Below are positions 1 through 6,345 of a DNA stretch of 6,440 nucleotides, in pieces. Positions within the stretch are counted from its first letter, which is position 1; each line of letters starts with the position of its first letter. The notes beneath the pieces were generated by a model, which was given only the letters and a program-made list of their open reading frames with translations, did no database searches and was not told where the DNA came from. Source of the stretch: Thiorhodovibrio sp. (GTDB taxonomy: Bacteria; Pseudomonadota; Gammaproteobacteria; Chromatiales; Chromatiaceae); the NCBI GenBank assembly GCA_007128075.1, contig SKYD01000098.1, positions 1 to 6,440 of the forward strand, in the 5' to 3' direction. Position numbers and translations under genes: made by a program.

Positions 1-79
1 CCAGCCCCCAAAGCTCAAAGCCAAGGCCGGCGACAACGGGAGCAATCAACTGCTTCAGTTCCTGGGCGTCGTGACTCAC
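1..79 (-). CDS. rimP: Ribosome maturation factor RimP, N-terminal fragment (runs off the window)
   Basis: RimP binds the 30S precursor and helps mature the small ribosomal subunit in the cytoplasm. Only the first 26 codons are present. They read MSHDAQELKQLIAPVVAGLG and then FELWGL, which fits the conserved RimP N-terminus (a helix with the pattern L-x-x-L-I-x-P-V-V, followed by LGFELWG). The start is GTG at 79-77, with a good GGAG ribosome binding site at 88-85, five bases upstream. The gene reads out of the left edge; nusA and infB are expected beyond it from usual gammaproteobacterial synteny, but this cannot be seen. A terminator-like hairpin ends 15 bases before the start codon, suggesting attenuation. 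The identification rests on a short stretch, but motif, start signal and leader agree. Confidence 0.85.
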   Translation of the reverse strand, partial: MSHDAQELKQLIAPVVAGLGFELWGL

Positions 80-204
80 GCACTCTCCACAAACAAAAAA
101 TGGGCCTGCGGCCCATTCAAGAATACTCACCGACCCGGCACCGGGGGTGCCGCCTTATCAGTGCCGTCCTGCCGGACGACCGACAAGCTTGCGGGCCAGC
201 CAAC
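80..204 (-). promoter_or_regulatory. Structured rimP leader with three successive hairpins
   Basis: On the minus strand, between the dsbB terminator and the rimP start, three stem-loops follow one another. The first is at 178-165 (5-bp stem CGTCC/GGACG, 4-base loop). The second is at 152-136 (7-bp stem CGGCACC/GGTGCCG, 3-base loop). The third is the terminator hairpin at 117-101. A GGCCCG stretch at 197-192 could pair with the 5' arm of the terminator (TGGGCC, 115-110) with one G-U pair, so an antiterminator fold is possible. Leaders with a premature terminator before rimP are known in enterobacteria. Assignment to that family is inference, and the signal sensed is unknown. No convincing ORF or tRNA was found between 80 and 382. 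Confidence 0.5.
95..117 (-). terminator. Intrinsic terminator or attenuator directly upstream of rimP
   Basis: The minus strand reads AATGGGCC, loop GCA, GGCCCATT, then further Ts, giving a perfect stem of up to 8 bp followed by a run of six Ts (100-95). The T-run ends 15 bases before the rimP GTG. Since dsbB already has its own terminator at 205-227, this second one is best read as a conditional attenuator in the rimP leader rather than the end of another gene. Confidence 0.75.
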
Positions 205-227
205 AAAAAAACCCCATCAGGGGCCTT
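205..227 (-). terminator. Intrinsic terminator downstream of dsbB
   Basis: The minus strand reads AAGGCCCC, loop TGAT, GGGGTTTT and more Ts (seven in all, 211-205). The core stem is four G-C pairs, extended by two G-U and two A-U pairs. It lies about 155 bases after the dsbB stop codon and is the first strong terminator met by a transcript from dsbB. The 3' stretch between the stop and this hairpin (228-382) holds no gene that I can support. Confidence 0.8.
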
Positions 228-361
228 GAATACAGGGTCAACCCAAGACTCGAAACGGGCCAAGGTGCATGGCCATTCAGCATGGCTGACCCGCTTGACT
301 TGCGTAACATTGCCCTCAGGCCGTGACCCGATCTGCAAGGCAATATCATCAGGATTGGGGC

Positions 362-391
362 ATCATAACCCATAAACCAGGATCAGGTAAA
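362..391 (-). promoter_or_regulatory. Candidate sigma-70 promoter at the end of dsbB
   Basis: On the minus strand a TTTACC box (391-386) is separated by 18 bases from a TATGAT box (367-362), with four of six and five of six matches to the sigma-70 -35 and -10 consensus. Transcription would start near 355. This could supply a promoter for the rimP leader, or for a short RNA of about 150 bases ending at the terminator at 205. It is a pattern match only. Confidence 0.3.
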
Positions 392-877
392 GGACTGCCG
401 TATGCGCCACAACGCCCAAAGGCCCAGCACAAATACCAGCAGATAGCCTGCCAGGGCGGCATTGGCAAAGGACATTCCCAGCCATTGCGGCCCCATGTCA
501 TCACAAAGCCCGGTGGCCAGGAACAGGGTGGGCACCTGCTGTCCCAGCCATTCCACCAGATGCTCGATCGGCCCCATTTCCGGCCCCACACAGGAAAATC
601 CGAGATCTGGCGGCTGGCGTTCAAGCCAGCTCTGATACCCCGCCACCCCCATACCCACAGCGGCCACCATCAGCACCAGCAGGCCGGAAACCCCTCCCAC
701 CAGGGATGCCCCGAACACCAGGCCGGCCAGAGCCAACACCGCCAGCACCATGAACAGCAGGCGCTGGAAAATGCACAGGTGACAGGGATACAGGCTAAAC
801 CACTCGGTCAAACCGATGCTCAGCGCCGCAGACATCGCCGCAAACAGGGCAATCAGCAACCAGATGGGACGAAACAT
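383..877 (-). CDS. dsbB: Disulfide bond formation protein B (DsbB), quinone-dependent DsbA reoxidase
   Basis: DsbB is an inner-membrane protein that reoxidises periplasmic DsbA and passes the electrons to quinone. The protein has 164 residues from the preferred start, close to E. coli DsbB (176), with four hydrophobic segments. The first cysteine pair lies in PCHLCIFQR (Cys32 and Cys35), followed by the Arg at 39 that corresponds to the quinone-linked Arg48 of E. coli. The second periplasmic loop carries Cys96 (FSCVGPEM) and Cys125 (GLCDD), so all four redox cysteines are present. The start was placed at ATG 877-875 because GGGAG at 888-884 sits six bases upstream; an in-frame ATG at 901 would add eight residues but has a weaker site. 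The gene is divergent from the sensor gene and followed by a terminator at 205-227. No dsbA is in view. Confidence 0.93.
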   Translation of the reverse strand: MFRPIWLLIALFAAMSAALSIGLTEWFSLYPCHLCIFQRLLFMVLAVLALAGLVFGASLVGGVSGLLVLMVAAVGMGVAGYQSWLERQPPDLGFSCVGPEMGPIEHLVEWLGQQVPTLFLATGLCDDMGPQWLGMSFANAALAGYLLVFVLGLWALWRIRQSFT

Positions 878-883
878 GCATGT

Positions 884-888
884 CTCCC
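884..888 (-). promoter_or_regulatory. Ribosome binding site deciding the dsbB start
   Basis: GGGAG on the minus strand lies six bases before the ATG at 877-875. This is the best Shine-Dalgarno match near the gene and favours the shorter DsbB over the in-frame ATG at 901, inside whose extension this site would lie. Confidence 0.6.
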
Positions 889-1011
889 GTCGACGGGCCA
901 TGAACCTTGCTTGAACCTGGGGACATGATGACCGAATCGGCAGACAAGGAAAAGAGGCATGCGCTCAACTTGCATCTGATGACGCCCCCGGAAGGCGAAA
1001 ACCCGACAGGC

Positions 1012-1020
1012 TGCTAGAAT
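1012..1020 (+). promoter_or_regulatory. Candidate extended -10 promoter for the sensor gene
   Basis: TGCTAGAAT is a TG-n extended -10 element with five of six matches to TATAAT. No good -35 box is seen 16 to 18 bases upstream, as is usual for extended -10 promoters. Transcription would begin near 1027 and give a 5' leader of about 50 bases before the ATG at 1079. No comparably good promoter was found on the opposite strand for dsbB in the shared intergenic region (878-1078). Confidence 0.4.
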
Positions 1021-1057
1021 CGGGGCAACTCGGCTTGTTTGTTGCATCATCCCGTCA

Positions 1058-1070
1058 TCAACATTGTTGA
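1058..1070. repeat. 13-base palindrome in the sensor gene leader
   Basis: TCAACATTGTTGA is a perfect 6+1+6 inverted repeat. It lies downstream of the candidate promoter and ends nine bases before the sensor ATG at 1079. The one-base centre makes an RNA hairpin unlikely, so a protein-binding operator is the more natural reading. A single short palindrome can also arise by chance. Confidence 0.3.
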
Positions 1071-1078
1071 GAATTCCG

Positions 1079-4000
1079 ATGTCTGCTACCCCAATTCGTT
1101 TAGGGCTGATGCCCCCGTTGACCGGTCTGGTTGCGCTCTATGGCCCGGAAATCGTCTGGGCGGCCGAGATTGCCACTGCTGAGATCAACGCCGCTGGCGG
1201 GCTTCTGGGATGCCCCTTGGAACTCATTGTCGAGGACGACGGCAGTATGCCGGAAACGGCGGTCGCGGCTGCCAAGCGGCTGCGTGAGGTGCATGGTGCC
1301 AGTGCGCTGATCGGCAATCTGCTCAGTAACTCGCGGATTGCGGTAGCGACCATGGTGGCGGAGCCAACCCGCACCCCGTATCTGAATTTCTCGTTTTATG
1401 AGGGCAGCATCTCGGGGCGTTATTTCTTTCATTTTGCTGCGCTGCCCAATCAACAGATCGACAAGATGATCCCCTACATGGCGGAGCGGTTCGGTCTGAA
1501 AATGTTCTTTGCCGGCAACAATTACGAATGGCCGCGAGGCTCGATTGATGCCGCCAAACGGGCGCTGACCAAGCTTGGCGGCGAGGTGGTCGGCGAGCTG
1601 TATTTGCCAATTGGGGTGAGCAATGAGCAGCTTGAACACCTGCTCGATGATGTCGCCAAATCCGGCGCGGATGTGTTTGTGCCCTATTTTGCGGGCAGTG
1701 ATCAGATCGCATTGCTCAATCGCTTCGCCGAGCGCGGTCTCAAATCGCGCATGGCGGTGGTGATGGGGCATTATGACGAGGCGTTGGCGGGCTGTTTGGC
1801 TCCCGAGGTGCGCGAGGGGCTGTTCTCCTGCAACACCTATTTTATGGCGGTGGACACCCCGACCAATCAGGCGTATCTGGCACAACTGGCGCGTCATCCT
1901 GGGGTCGATGCGCTCTGGCCAGCCGGGCGCGGGGTGTTGACCAATTTTGGCGAAGGCACCTATGCCTGTGTTCATGCCTATGCCCAAGCAGTCACCCAGG
2001 CGGGCACCACCGATGCTGAGGCGGTGGTTGCCGCCTTGGAGCAGATTCGCATCAGTTCCTGTCAAGGCGAGATCCTGATGGATGCGCTCACCCATCACGC
2101 CACCGTCAACTGCCATCTCGCCCGTTGCAATGCCGATGGCACCTTCGCCATTGTTGAATCATTCGGACCGATTGCGCCCGAGATTCCAGACCGCTATCGC
2201 CAGGCCTTCGCAGTTGCGGAGCGCAGTTCCGCCACAGAGAATGCCAATGAACAGGCCGCTGCCCAGCCTGCACCCGCTGCCGGGCTGTTTCAGCGCATTT
2301 TTGATGCCACCGATGTCGCGGTGATTACCACCGATGAACAGGGGGTGATTCTCCAAGCCAATCGCAGCACCAGCCAGATGCTCGGCTATGGTGCGGATGA
2401 GCTGCCCGGGATGAGCGTACATTTTCTTTTGCCGCCGCATCAACGCGCTCGCCATGCGCAGATGTTCGAGCGGTTTCGTCACAGTGCCGACACCGAGCGT
2501 CGGATGGGACATCGGAGCGAGATTGAGGGCTATCGCAAGGATGGCACCCAATTTCCTGCCGAGGTCTCGATCAGTAAATTCGATGACCAAGGGCGGCTGG
2601 TTTTGGTGGCCACCCTGCGCGACATCACTGCCAAAAAACTGGCAGAAGAGGACTTGCTGTGGCGTGCCACCCACGATCCATTGACCCGACTGCCCAATCG
2701 GGCGCTAATCAAAGATCGCTTGACCAAAGCCTTGCAGCGTTCACAGCGCACTCTGCAATGTGTCGCGCTGCTGTTTATCGATCTCGATCATTTCAAACTG
2801 ATCAACGACACCCACGGCCATGATGCGGGCGATCAACTGCTGGTGCATGTCGCCAATCGGCTGTTGGAACAGGTGCGCCCCGGGGACACCGTGGGGCGGC
2901 TCGGCGGTGATGAATTTGTGGTGTTGTGTGAAAACATCGACCAAGATTTACAGATCGAACGCTTGGCGGAACGCATCAATGATGCGCTGCGCCTTCCGTT
3001 GCAGCTTAATGAGCAAGCCGTGGTTTGTACTGCCAGTATCGGGCTGGCGCTGGGACGGGGTGACATCGCCGATGCCGATGCCATGCTGCGCAATGCCGAT
3101 GCCGCGATGTATCTGTCAAAAGAACAGGGGCGCGATGGCTGGCGGCCGTTTTCCAATGAATTAACTGAAAAGGCACGCAACCGTCTGGAGCTGGTCAACG
3201 GGCTGCGCCACGCCATTGAGCGCGATGAGCTGACGCTGCTGTTTCAGCCCATCGTCTCGGCACACAATGGGCGGGTCAAGGGCGCGGAGGCACTACTGCG
3301 CTGGACACCAGAAAGCGGGCCGATCTCACCGGCGGTGTTTATCCCGATTGCTGAACAAAATGGTCTGGTCAATCCACTCGGCACCTGGGTGTTTACCCGT
3401 GCTTGCGAAACCCTGGCGCGGCTGATGGCGCGCTATCCACAAGAGCACTTTTATTTATCGGTCAATCTGTCCACCAAACAGCTTAACCAGCCGAACCTTG
3501 CCGAGGAGTTTGCCGCTATTCTGCAAGCGACCGGCGCTGACCCCAAGCGGCTGGTGCTGGAGCTGACCGAGACCTCGCTGTTTTCCGATGTTGAGAAAAA
3601 TCTGCGTGAACTCAACCGCCTCGCTGATTTAGGGATGCGAGTGGCGGTGGATGATTTTGGCACTGGCTATTCGTCGCTGCTGCAATTGTTGCGGCTGCCA
3701 GTGTCGCTGATCAAAATTGATCGTGAATTTGTCGATGGGCTGGACAAACGCCACGATTCGCGGCTAATTATCAATGCCGTGATCAAAATGGCACGCGCAC
3801 TCGGCAAAACAGTGATCGCCGAAGGGGTCGAAAACGAAACCCAGTTGTTTGAACTCAAAGCCTTGCAATGCGAGTCAGTGCAGGGCTTTCTGTGCGCCCG
3901 CCCGATGACTGAGGCGGCGCTAGTGGACAAGATCGACGGTCAACGCCAACTCAGCAGTGAGCAGCATCCGCAGGTTTATTATGTGATCTATGTCAGCAAG

Positions 4001-4381
4001 GCGAGCGCGGATGTCGATGAGGCGGCATTGAAAACCATTTTGCAGCAATCCCAGCGCAACAATCAGCGGTTAGGGATCACTGGCTGTTTGATTTATCGCC
4101 AGGGCTATTTCATGCAGTTGCTTGAGGGACGGCGGGAGGTGCTGGATTCGCTGGTCGAGCGCATTGTCAACGATCCACGCCATCAACAAATTCAAGTCGT
4201 CGGGCGTGGCTATGCCCCGCACCGCTTATTTAGCGACTGGTCGATGGGCTATTGGCAAATTAGCGATTTTGATGACGCAACCGCTGAGGTCTCGACATGG
4301 CAAAAACGCACCCTGTCGCTGTTAGAAATCAGCGCCGACACCCGACTGGCGTATGCTTTTTTTGAGGCGTTGAGTCATTAG
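1079..4381 (+). CDS. AmiC-like / PAS / GGDEF / EAL / BLUF multi-sensor cyclic di-GMP enzyme
   Basis: A predicted soluble 1100-residue enzyme for synthesis and breakdown of cyclic di-GMP, with several sensory inputs. Residues about 5-375 resemble cytoplasmic AmiC and the UrtA-type branched-chain amino acid/amide binding proteins (ALPNQ, FAGNNYEWPR, YFMAVDTP); there is no signal peptide or membrane segment. An Ala/Pro-rich linker (about 385-402) leads to a PAS domain (about 403-520). The GGDEF domain (about 526-690) has an intact GGDEF (609-613) and the inhibitory-site motif RPGD (600-603). The EAL domain (about 700-950) keeps EALLRW (737-742), Asn796, Glu828, the DDFGTGYSS loop (858-866), Lys879, Glu915 and Gln935, so it should be an active phosphodiesterase. 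The BLUF domain (about 966-1060) keeps Tyr971, Asn995, Gln1013, Trp1054 and Met1056, so it should bind flavin and sense blue light. ATG 1079 is preferred over TTG 1064 because the latter overlaps a palindrome and lacks a ribosome binding site. The ligand and PAS cofactor are unknown. Confidence 0.95.
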   Translation: MSATPIRLGLMPPLTGLVALYGPEIVWAAEIATAEINAAGGLLGCPLELIVEDDGSMPETAVAAAKRLREVHGASALIGNLLSNSRIAVATMVAEPTRTPYLNFSFYEGSISGRYFFHFAALPNQQIDKMIPYMAERFGLKMFFAGNNYEWPRGSIDAAKRALTKLGGEVVGELYLPIGVSNEQLEHLLDDVAKSGADVFVPYFAGSDQIALLNRFAERGLKSRMAVVMGHYDEALAGCLAPEVREGLFSCNTYFMAVDTPTNQAYLAQLARHPGVDALWPAGRGVLTNFGEGTYACVHAYAQAVTQAGTTDAEAVVAALEQIRISSCQGEILMDALTHHATVNCHLARCNADGTFAIVESFGPIAPEIPDRYRQAFAVAERSSATENANEQAAAQPAPAAGLFQRIFDATDVAVITTDEQGVILQANRSTSQMLGYGADELPGMSVHFLLPPHQRARHAQMFERFRHSADTERRMGHRSEIEGYRKDGTQFPAEVSISKFDDQGRLVLVATLRDITAKKLAEEDLLWRATHDPLTRLPNRALIKDRLTKALQRSQRTLQCVALLFIDLDHFKLINDTHGHDAGDQLLVHVANRLLEQVRPGDTVGRLGGDEFVVLCENIDQDLQIERLAERINDALRLPLQLNEQAVVCTASIGLALGRGDIADADAMLRNADAAMYLSKEQGRDGWRPFSNELTEKARNRLELVNGLRHAIERDELTLLFQPIVSAHNGRVKGAEALLRWTPESGPISPAVFIPIAEQNGLVNPLGTWVFTRACETLARLMARYPQEHFYLSVNLSTKQLNQPNLAEEFAAILQATGADPKRLVLELTETSLFSDVEKNLRELNRLADLGMRVAVDDFGTGYSSLLQLLRLPVSLIKIDREFVDGLDKRHDSRLIINAVIKMARALGKTVIAEGVENETQLFELKALQCESVQGFLCARPMTEAALVDKIDGQRQLSSEQHPQVYYVIYVSKASADVDEAALKTILQQSQRNNQRLGITGCLIYRQGYFMQLLEGRREVLDSLVERIVNDPRHQQIQVVGRGYAPHRLFSDWSMGYWQISDFDDATAEVSTWQKRTLSLLEISADTRLAYAFFEALSH

Positions 4382-4396
4382 ACGCAAACACAATTT

Positions 4397-4401
4397 TGAG
4401 G
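4397..4401 (+). promoter_or_regulatory. Ribosome binding site deciding the proA start
   Basis: TGAGG lies six bases before the ATG at 4408 and three before the ATG at 4405. The spacing favours 4408; the TTG at 4396 overlaps the site itself and is therefore unlikely to be the start. Confidence 0.55.
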
Positions 4402-4407
4402 TATATG

Positions 4408-5670
4408 ATGATTGATGACATTGACCACTATATGCAGCAACTGGGGACAGCCGCACGAGATGCAGCGCGGGTGCTCGCCTGCGCCTCTACCGCTGCCAAA
4501 AACACCGCACTGACAGCAATTGCTGGTGCCCTGGATCAGGCGCGACCTGCCTTAGCCGCAGCCAATCAGCGCGATCTTGAGGCGGGGGCGACCAAGGGGC
4601 TTGATGTTGCGTTGTTGGATCGGCTTGAGCTCACGCCAGGACGCATTGATGATATGATCGCTGGTCTGCATCAGGTGGCGGCATTGCCTGACCCCATCGG
4701 CGCGATCACTGATCTGAATTATCGACCCTCGGGGATTCAGGTTGGGCGGATGCGAGTTCCACTTGGTGTCGTCGGAATCATTTATGAATCGCGCCCCAAT
4801 GTCACCGCCGATGCCGCTGCTCTGTGTTTAAAATCGGGCAATGCGACCCTGCTGCGCGGTGGCTCCGAGGCCTTACACTCCAATCAGGCGATTGCTGGCT
4901 GCATCGCTCAGGGACTCGACAGCGCCGGGCTGCCAGTGACTGCAGTGCAGGTGGTGGCAACCACGGATCGGGCGGCAGTCGGCGCCTTGATCAGTCACCC
5001 TGAGTATGTGGATGTCATCATTCCGCGTGGTGGCAAAGGGCTGATTGAGCGCATCAGCCGCGAGGCACGGGTGCCAGTGATTAAACATCTCGACGGCATC
5101 TGTCATCTGTATATTGATGATCGCGCCGATCTCGACAAAGCGTTTGCGGTGACGCTCAACGCCAAAACGCAGCGTTATGGCACCTGCAACACCTTAGAAA
5201 CACTGCTGGTTGCGCAGGCGATTGCCCCAACGATCCTGCCACGGCTGGCGGCGGCGTTGATCGACAAGGGCGTTGAGTTACGCGGTTGTCCGCAAACCTG
5301 CGCTTTGGTTCCGCAAGCAGTGACTGCCAGCGCAGCGGATTGGGATACTGAATATCTCGCCCCCATTTTATCGATTCGGGTGGTGACGGATCTTGACCAA
5401 GCACTCGATCATATCGAACGCCACAGCTCACGCCATACCGAGGCAATTTTAACTGAGGATTACAGCCGCGCCTGGCGTTTTCTACGCGAAGTGGATTCTA
5501 GCTCGGTGATGGTCAACGCCTCGACTCGCTTTGCCGATGGCTTTGAGTACGGTTTGGGTGCCGAGGTTGGCATCAGCACCGATAAATTTCATGCTCGCGG
5601 CCCGGTGGGGCTGGAGGGCTTAACCAGTCAAAAATTCATTGTCTTAGGTGACGGCACGATCCGTCGGTAA
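4408..5670 (+). CDS. proA: Gamma-glutamyl phosphate reductase (glutamate-5-semialdehyde dehydrogenase)
   Basis: ProA reduces L-glutamyl 5-phosphate with NADPH to glutamate 5-semialdehyde, the second step of proline synthesis, in the cytoplasm. The protein is 420 residues, against 417 in E. coli, and appears complete. Family hallmarks are LGVVGIIYESRPNVTADAAA (119-138), LKSGNATLLRGGSEA (141-155), VIIPRGGKGLI (203-213), VIKHLDGICH (224-233), and the catalytic cysteine in RYGTCNTLET (Cys260). The C-terminus carries VNASTRFADGFEYGLGAEVG and a Gly-Leu-rich end. ATG 4408 was chosen from ribosome binding site spacing; ATG 4405 is nearly equivalent. It follows the sensor gene by 26 bases with no terminator and precedes nadD by 25 bases, so it is probably in one operon with nadD and rsfS. 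The partner proB is not in the window. Confidence 0.97.
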   Translation: MIDDIDHYMQQLGTAARDAARVLACASTAAKNTALTAIAGALDQARPALAAANQRDLEAGATKGLDVALLDRLELTPGRIDDMIAGLHQVAALPDPIGAITDLNYRPSGIQVGRMRVPLGVVGIIYESRPNVTADAAALCLKSGNATLLRGGSEALHSNQAIAGCIAQGLDSAGLPVTAVQVVATTDRAAVGALISHPEYVDVIIPRGGKGLIERISREARVPVIKHLDGICHLYIDDRADLDKAFAVTLNAKTQRYGTCNTLETLLVAQAIAPTILPRLAAALIDKGVELRGCPQTCALVPQAVTASAADWDTEYLAPILSIRVVTDLDQALDHIERHSSRHTEAILTEDYSRAWRFLREVDSSSVMVNASTRFADGFEYGLGAEVGISTDKFHARGPVGLEGLTSQKFIVLGDGTIRR

Positions 5671-5695
5671 GACAACTCAAGACGAGAACGGAATT

Positions 5696-6343
5696 ATGAT
5701 CGGTCTTTTGGGGGGCACCTTCGATCCAGTGCATTATGGTCATCTGCGCTCGGCACTGGATGTTTTTGAGCTGTTGATGCTCGATGAGTTGCGCTTGATT
5801 CCCTTAAATCAGGCAGTACACCGCGCCCAGCCCCAAGCACCCGCCGCTGCACGGCTGGCGATGGTGCAGGCAGCCGTTGCCGATCAGCCAGGATTGATCG
5901 TCGATGACCGCGAGATTGAGCGCGATGGCCCCTCGCGCACCTATGATACTTTGGTGTCATTGCGTGCTGAATTGGGGTTGAGAGTGCCGCTGTGTTTGCT
6001 GATTGGGGCGGATGCCTTTAGTGGCTTTCTTGACTGGCATCGTCCACTAGATATTTTGGATCTAACACATTTAGTGGTGATGCAACGCCCCGAAGCCGCC
6101 CTGCCCCGCGACATCAACTTACGCACCCAGCTTCAGGAGCGGCGCACTGATCAACTCGCTGATCTGCGGGCTGCCCCTGGTGGGCGCATCTGGGTGCAAT
6201 CGGTGACCCAATTGGCGATCTCAGCAACGGCGATCCGTCATCAGATTGCCACTGGGCGCAGTGCCCGTTTTTTATTACCCGATGCGGTGCTGGAGATGAT
6301 TCACGCCCAGCAGTTGTATCGCACTGAACACTTATCGGAATAG
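5696..6343 (+). CDS. nadD: Nicotinate-nucleotide adenylyltransferase
   Basis: NadD joins nicotinate mononucleotide and ATP to deamido-NAD in the common final branch of NAD synthesis. The protein is 215 residues, against 213 in E. coli. It opens with the nucleotidyltransferase signature GGTFDPVHYGHL (6-17, the GxFxPxHxGH pattern) and ends with the second signature ISATAIR (175-181). Central features include the DDREIERDGPSRTYDTL stretch and LLIGADAFSGFLDWHR, both typical of NadD. ATG 5696 is the start, since the protein begins there with the usual MIGLLGGTFDP; an in-frame upstream extension to 5648 would overlap proA and lacks family similarity. The ribosome binding site is modest (GAGAA at 5684-5688). 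rsfS begins two bases after the stop, so translation of the two genes is likely coupled. Confidence 0.97.
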   Translation: MIGLLGGTFDPVHYGHLRSALDVFELLMLDELRLIPLNQAVHRAQPQAPAAARLAMVQAAVADQPGLIVDDREIERDGPSRTYDTLVSLRAELGLRVPLCLLIGADAFSGFLDWHRPLDILDLTHLVVMQRPEAALPRDINLRTQLQERRTDQLADLRAAPGGRIWVQSVTQLAISATAIRHQIATGRSARFLLPDAVLEMIHAQQLYRTEHLSE

Positions 6344-6345
6344 TT

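Noticed and set aside
117..338. Minus-strand open frame of 73 codons between dsbB and rimP
   Set aside because: It would start at a TTG without a ribosome binding site and contains a strong intrinsic terminator (205-227) in its middle, so it is very unlikely to be translated.
80..382. Search for a tRNA gene upstream of rimP, as in many gammaproteobacteria
   Set aside because: No cloverleaf could be assembled and no GGTTCGA-type T-arm with an acceptor match was found; the TTTCGAGTC near 245-253 lacks the surrounding pairings.
323..928. Plus-strand open frame of 201 codons opposite dsbB
   Set aside because: It is the antisense of an unmistakable dsbB, has a His/Gln/Pro-rich composition typical of shadow frames, and shows no ribosome binding site or known motif.
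931..941. Short palindrome CCGAATCGG in the dsbB-sensor intergenic region
   Set aside because: Only four bases per arm, no second copy and no relation to a promoter box; expected by chance in DNA of this composition.
1100..2116. Minus-strand open frame of 338 codons inside the sensor gene
   Set aside because: It is antisense to the AmiC-like domain, whose motifs establish the plus-strand frame; its composition is that of a mirrored GC-rich gene and no family is recognisable.
5648..5695. Longer NadD starting inside the end of proA
   Set aside because: The added 16 residues have no counterpart in the family, whereas ATG 5696 gives the standard MIGLLGGTFDP start and a length close to E. coli NadD.
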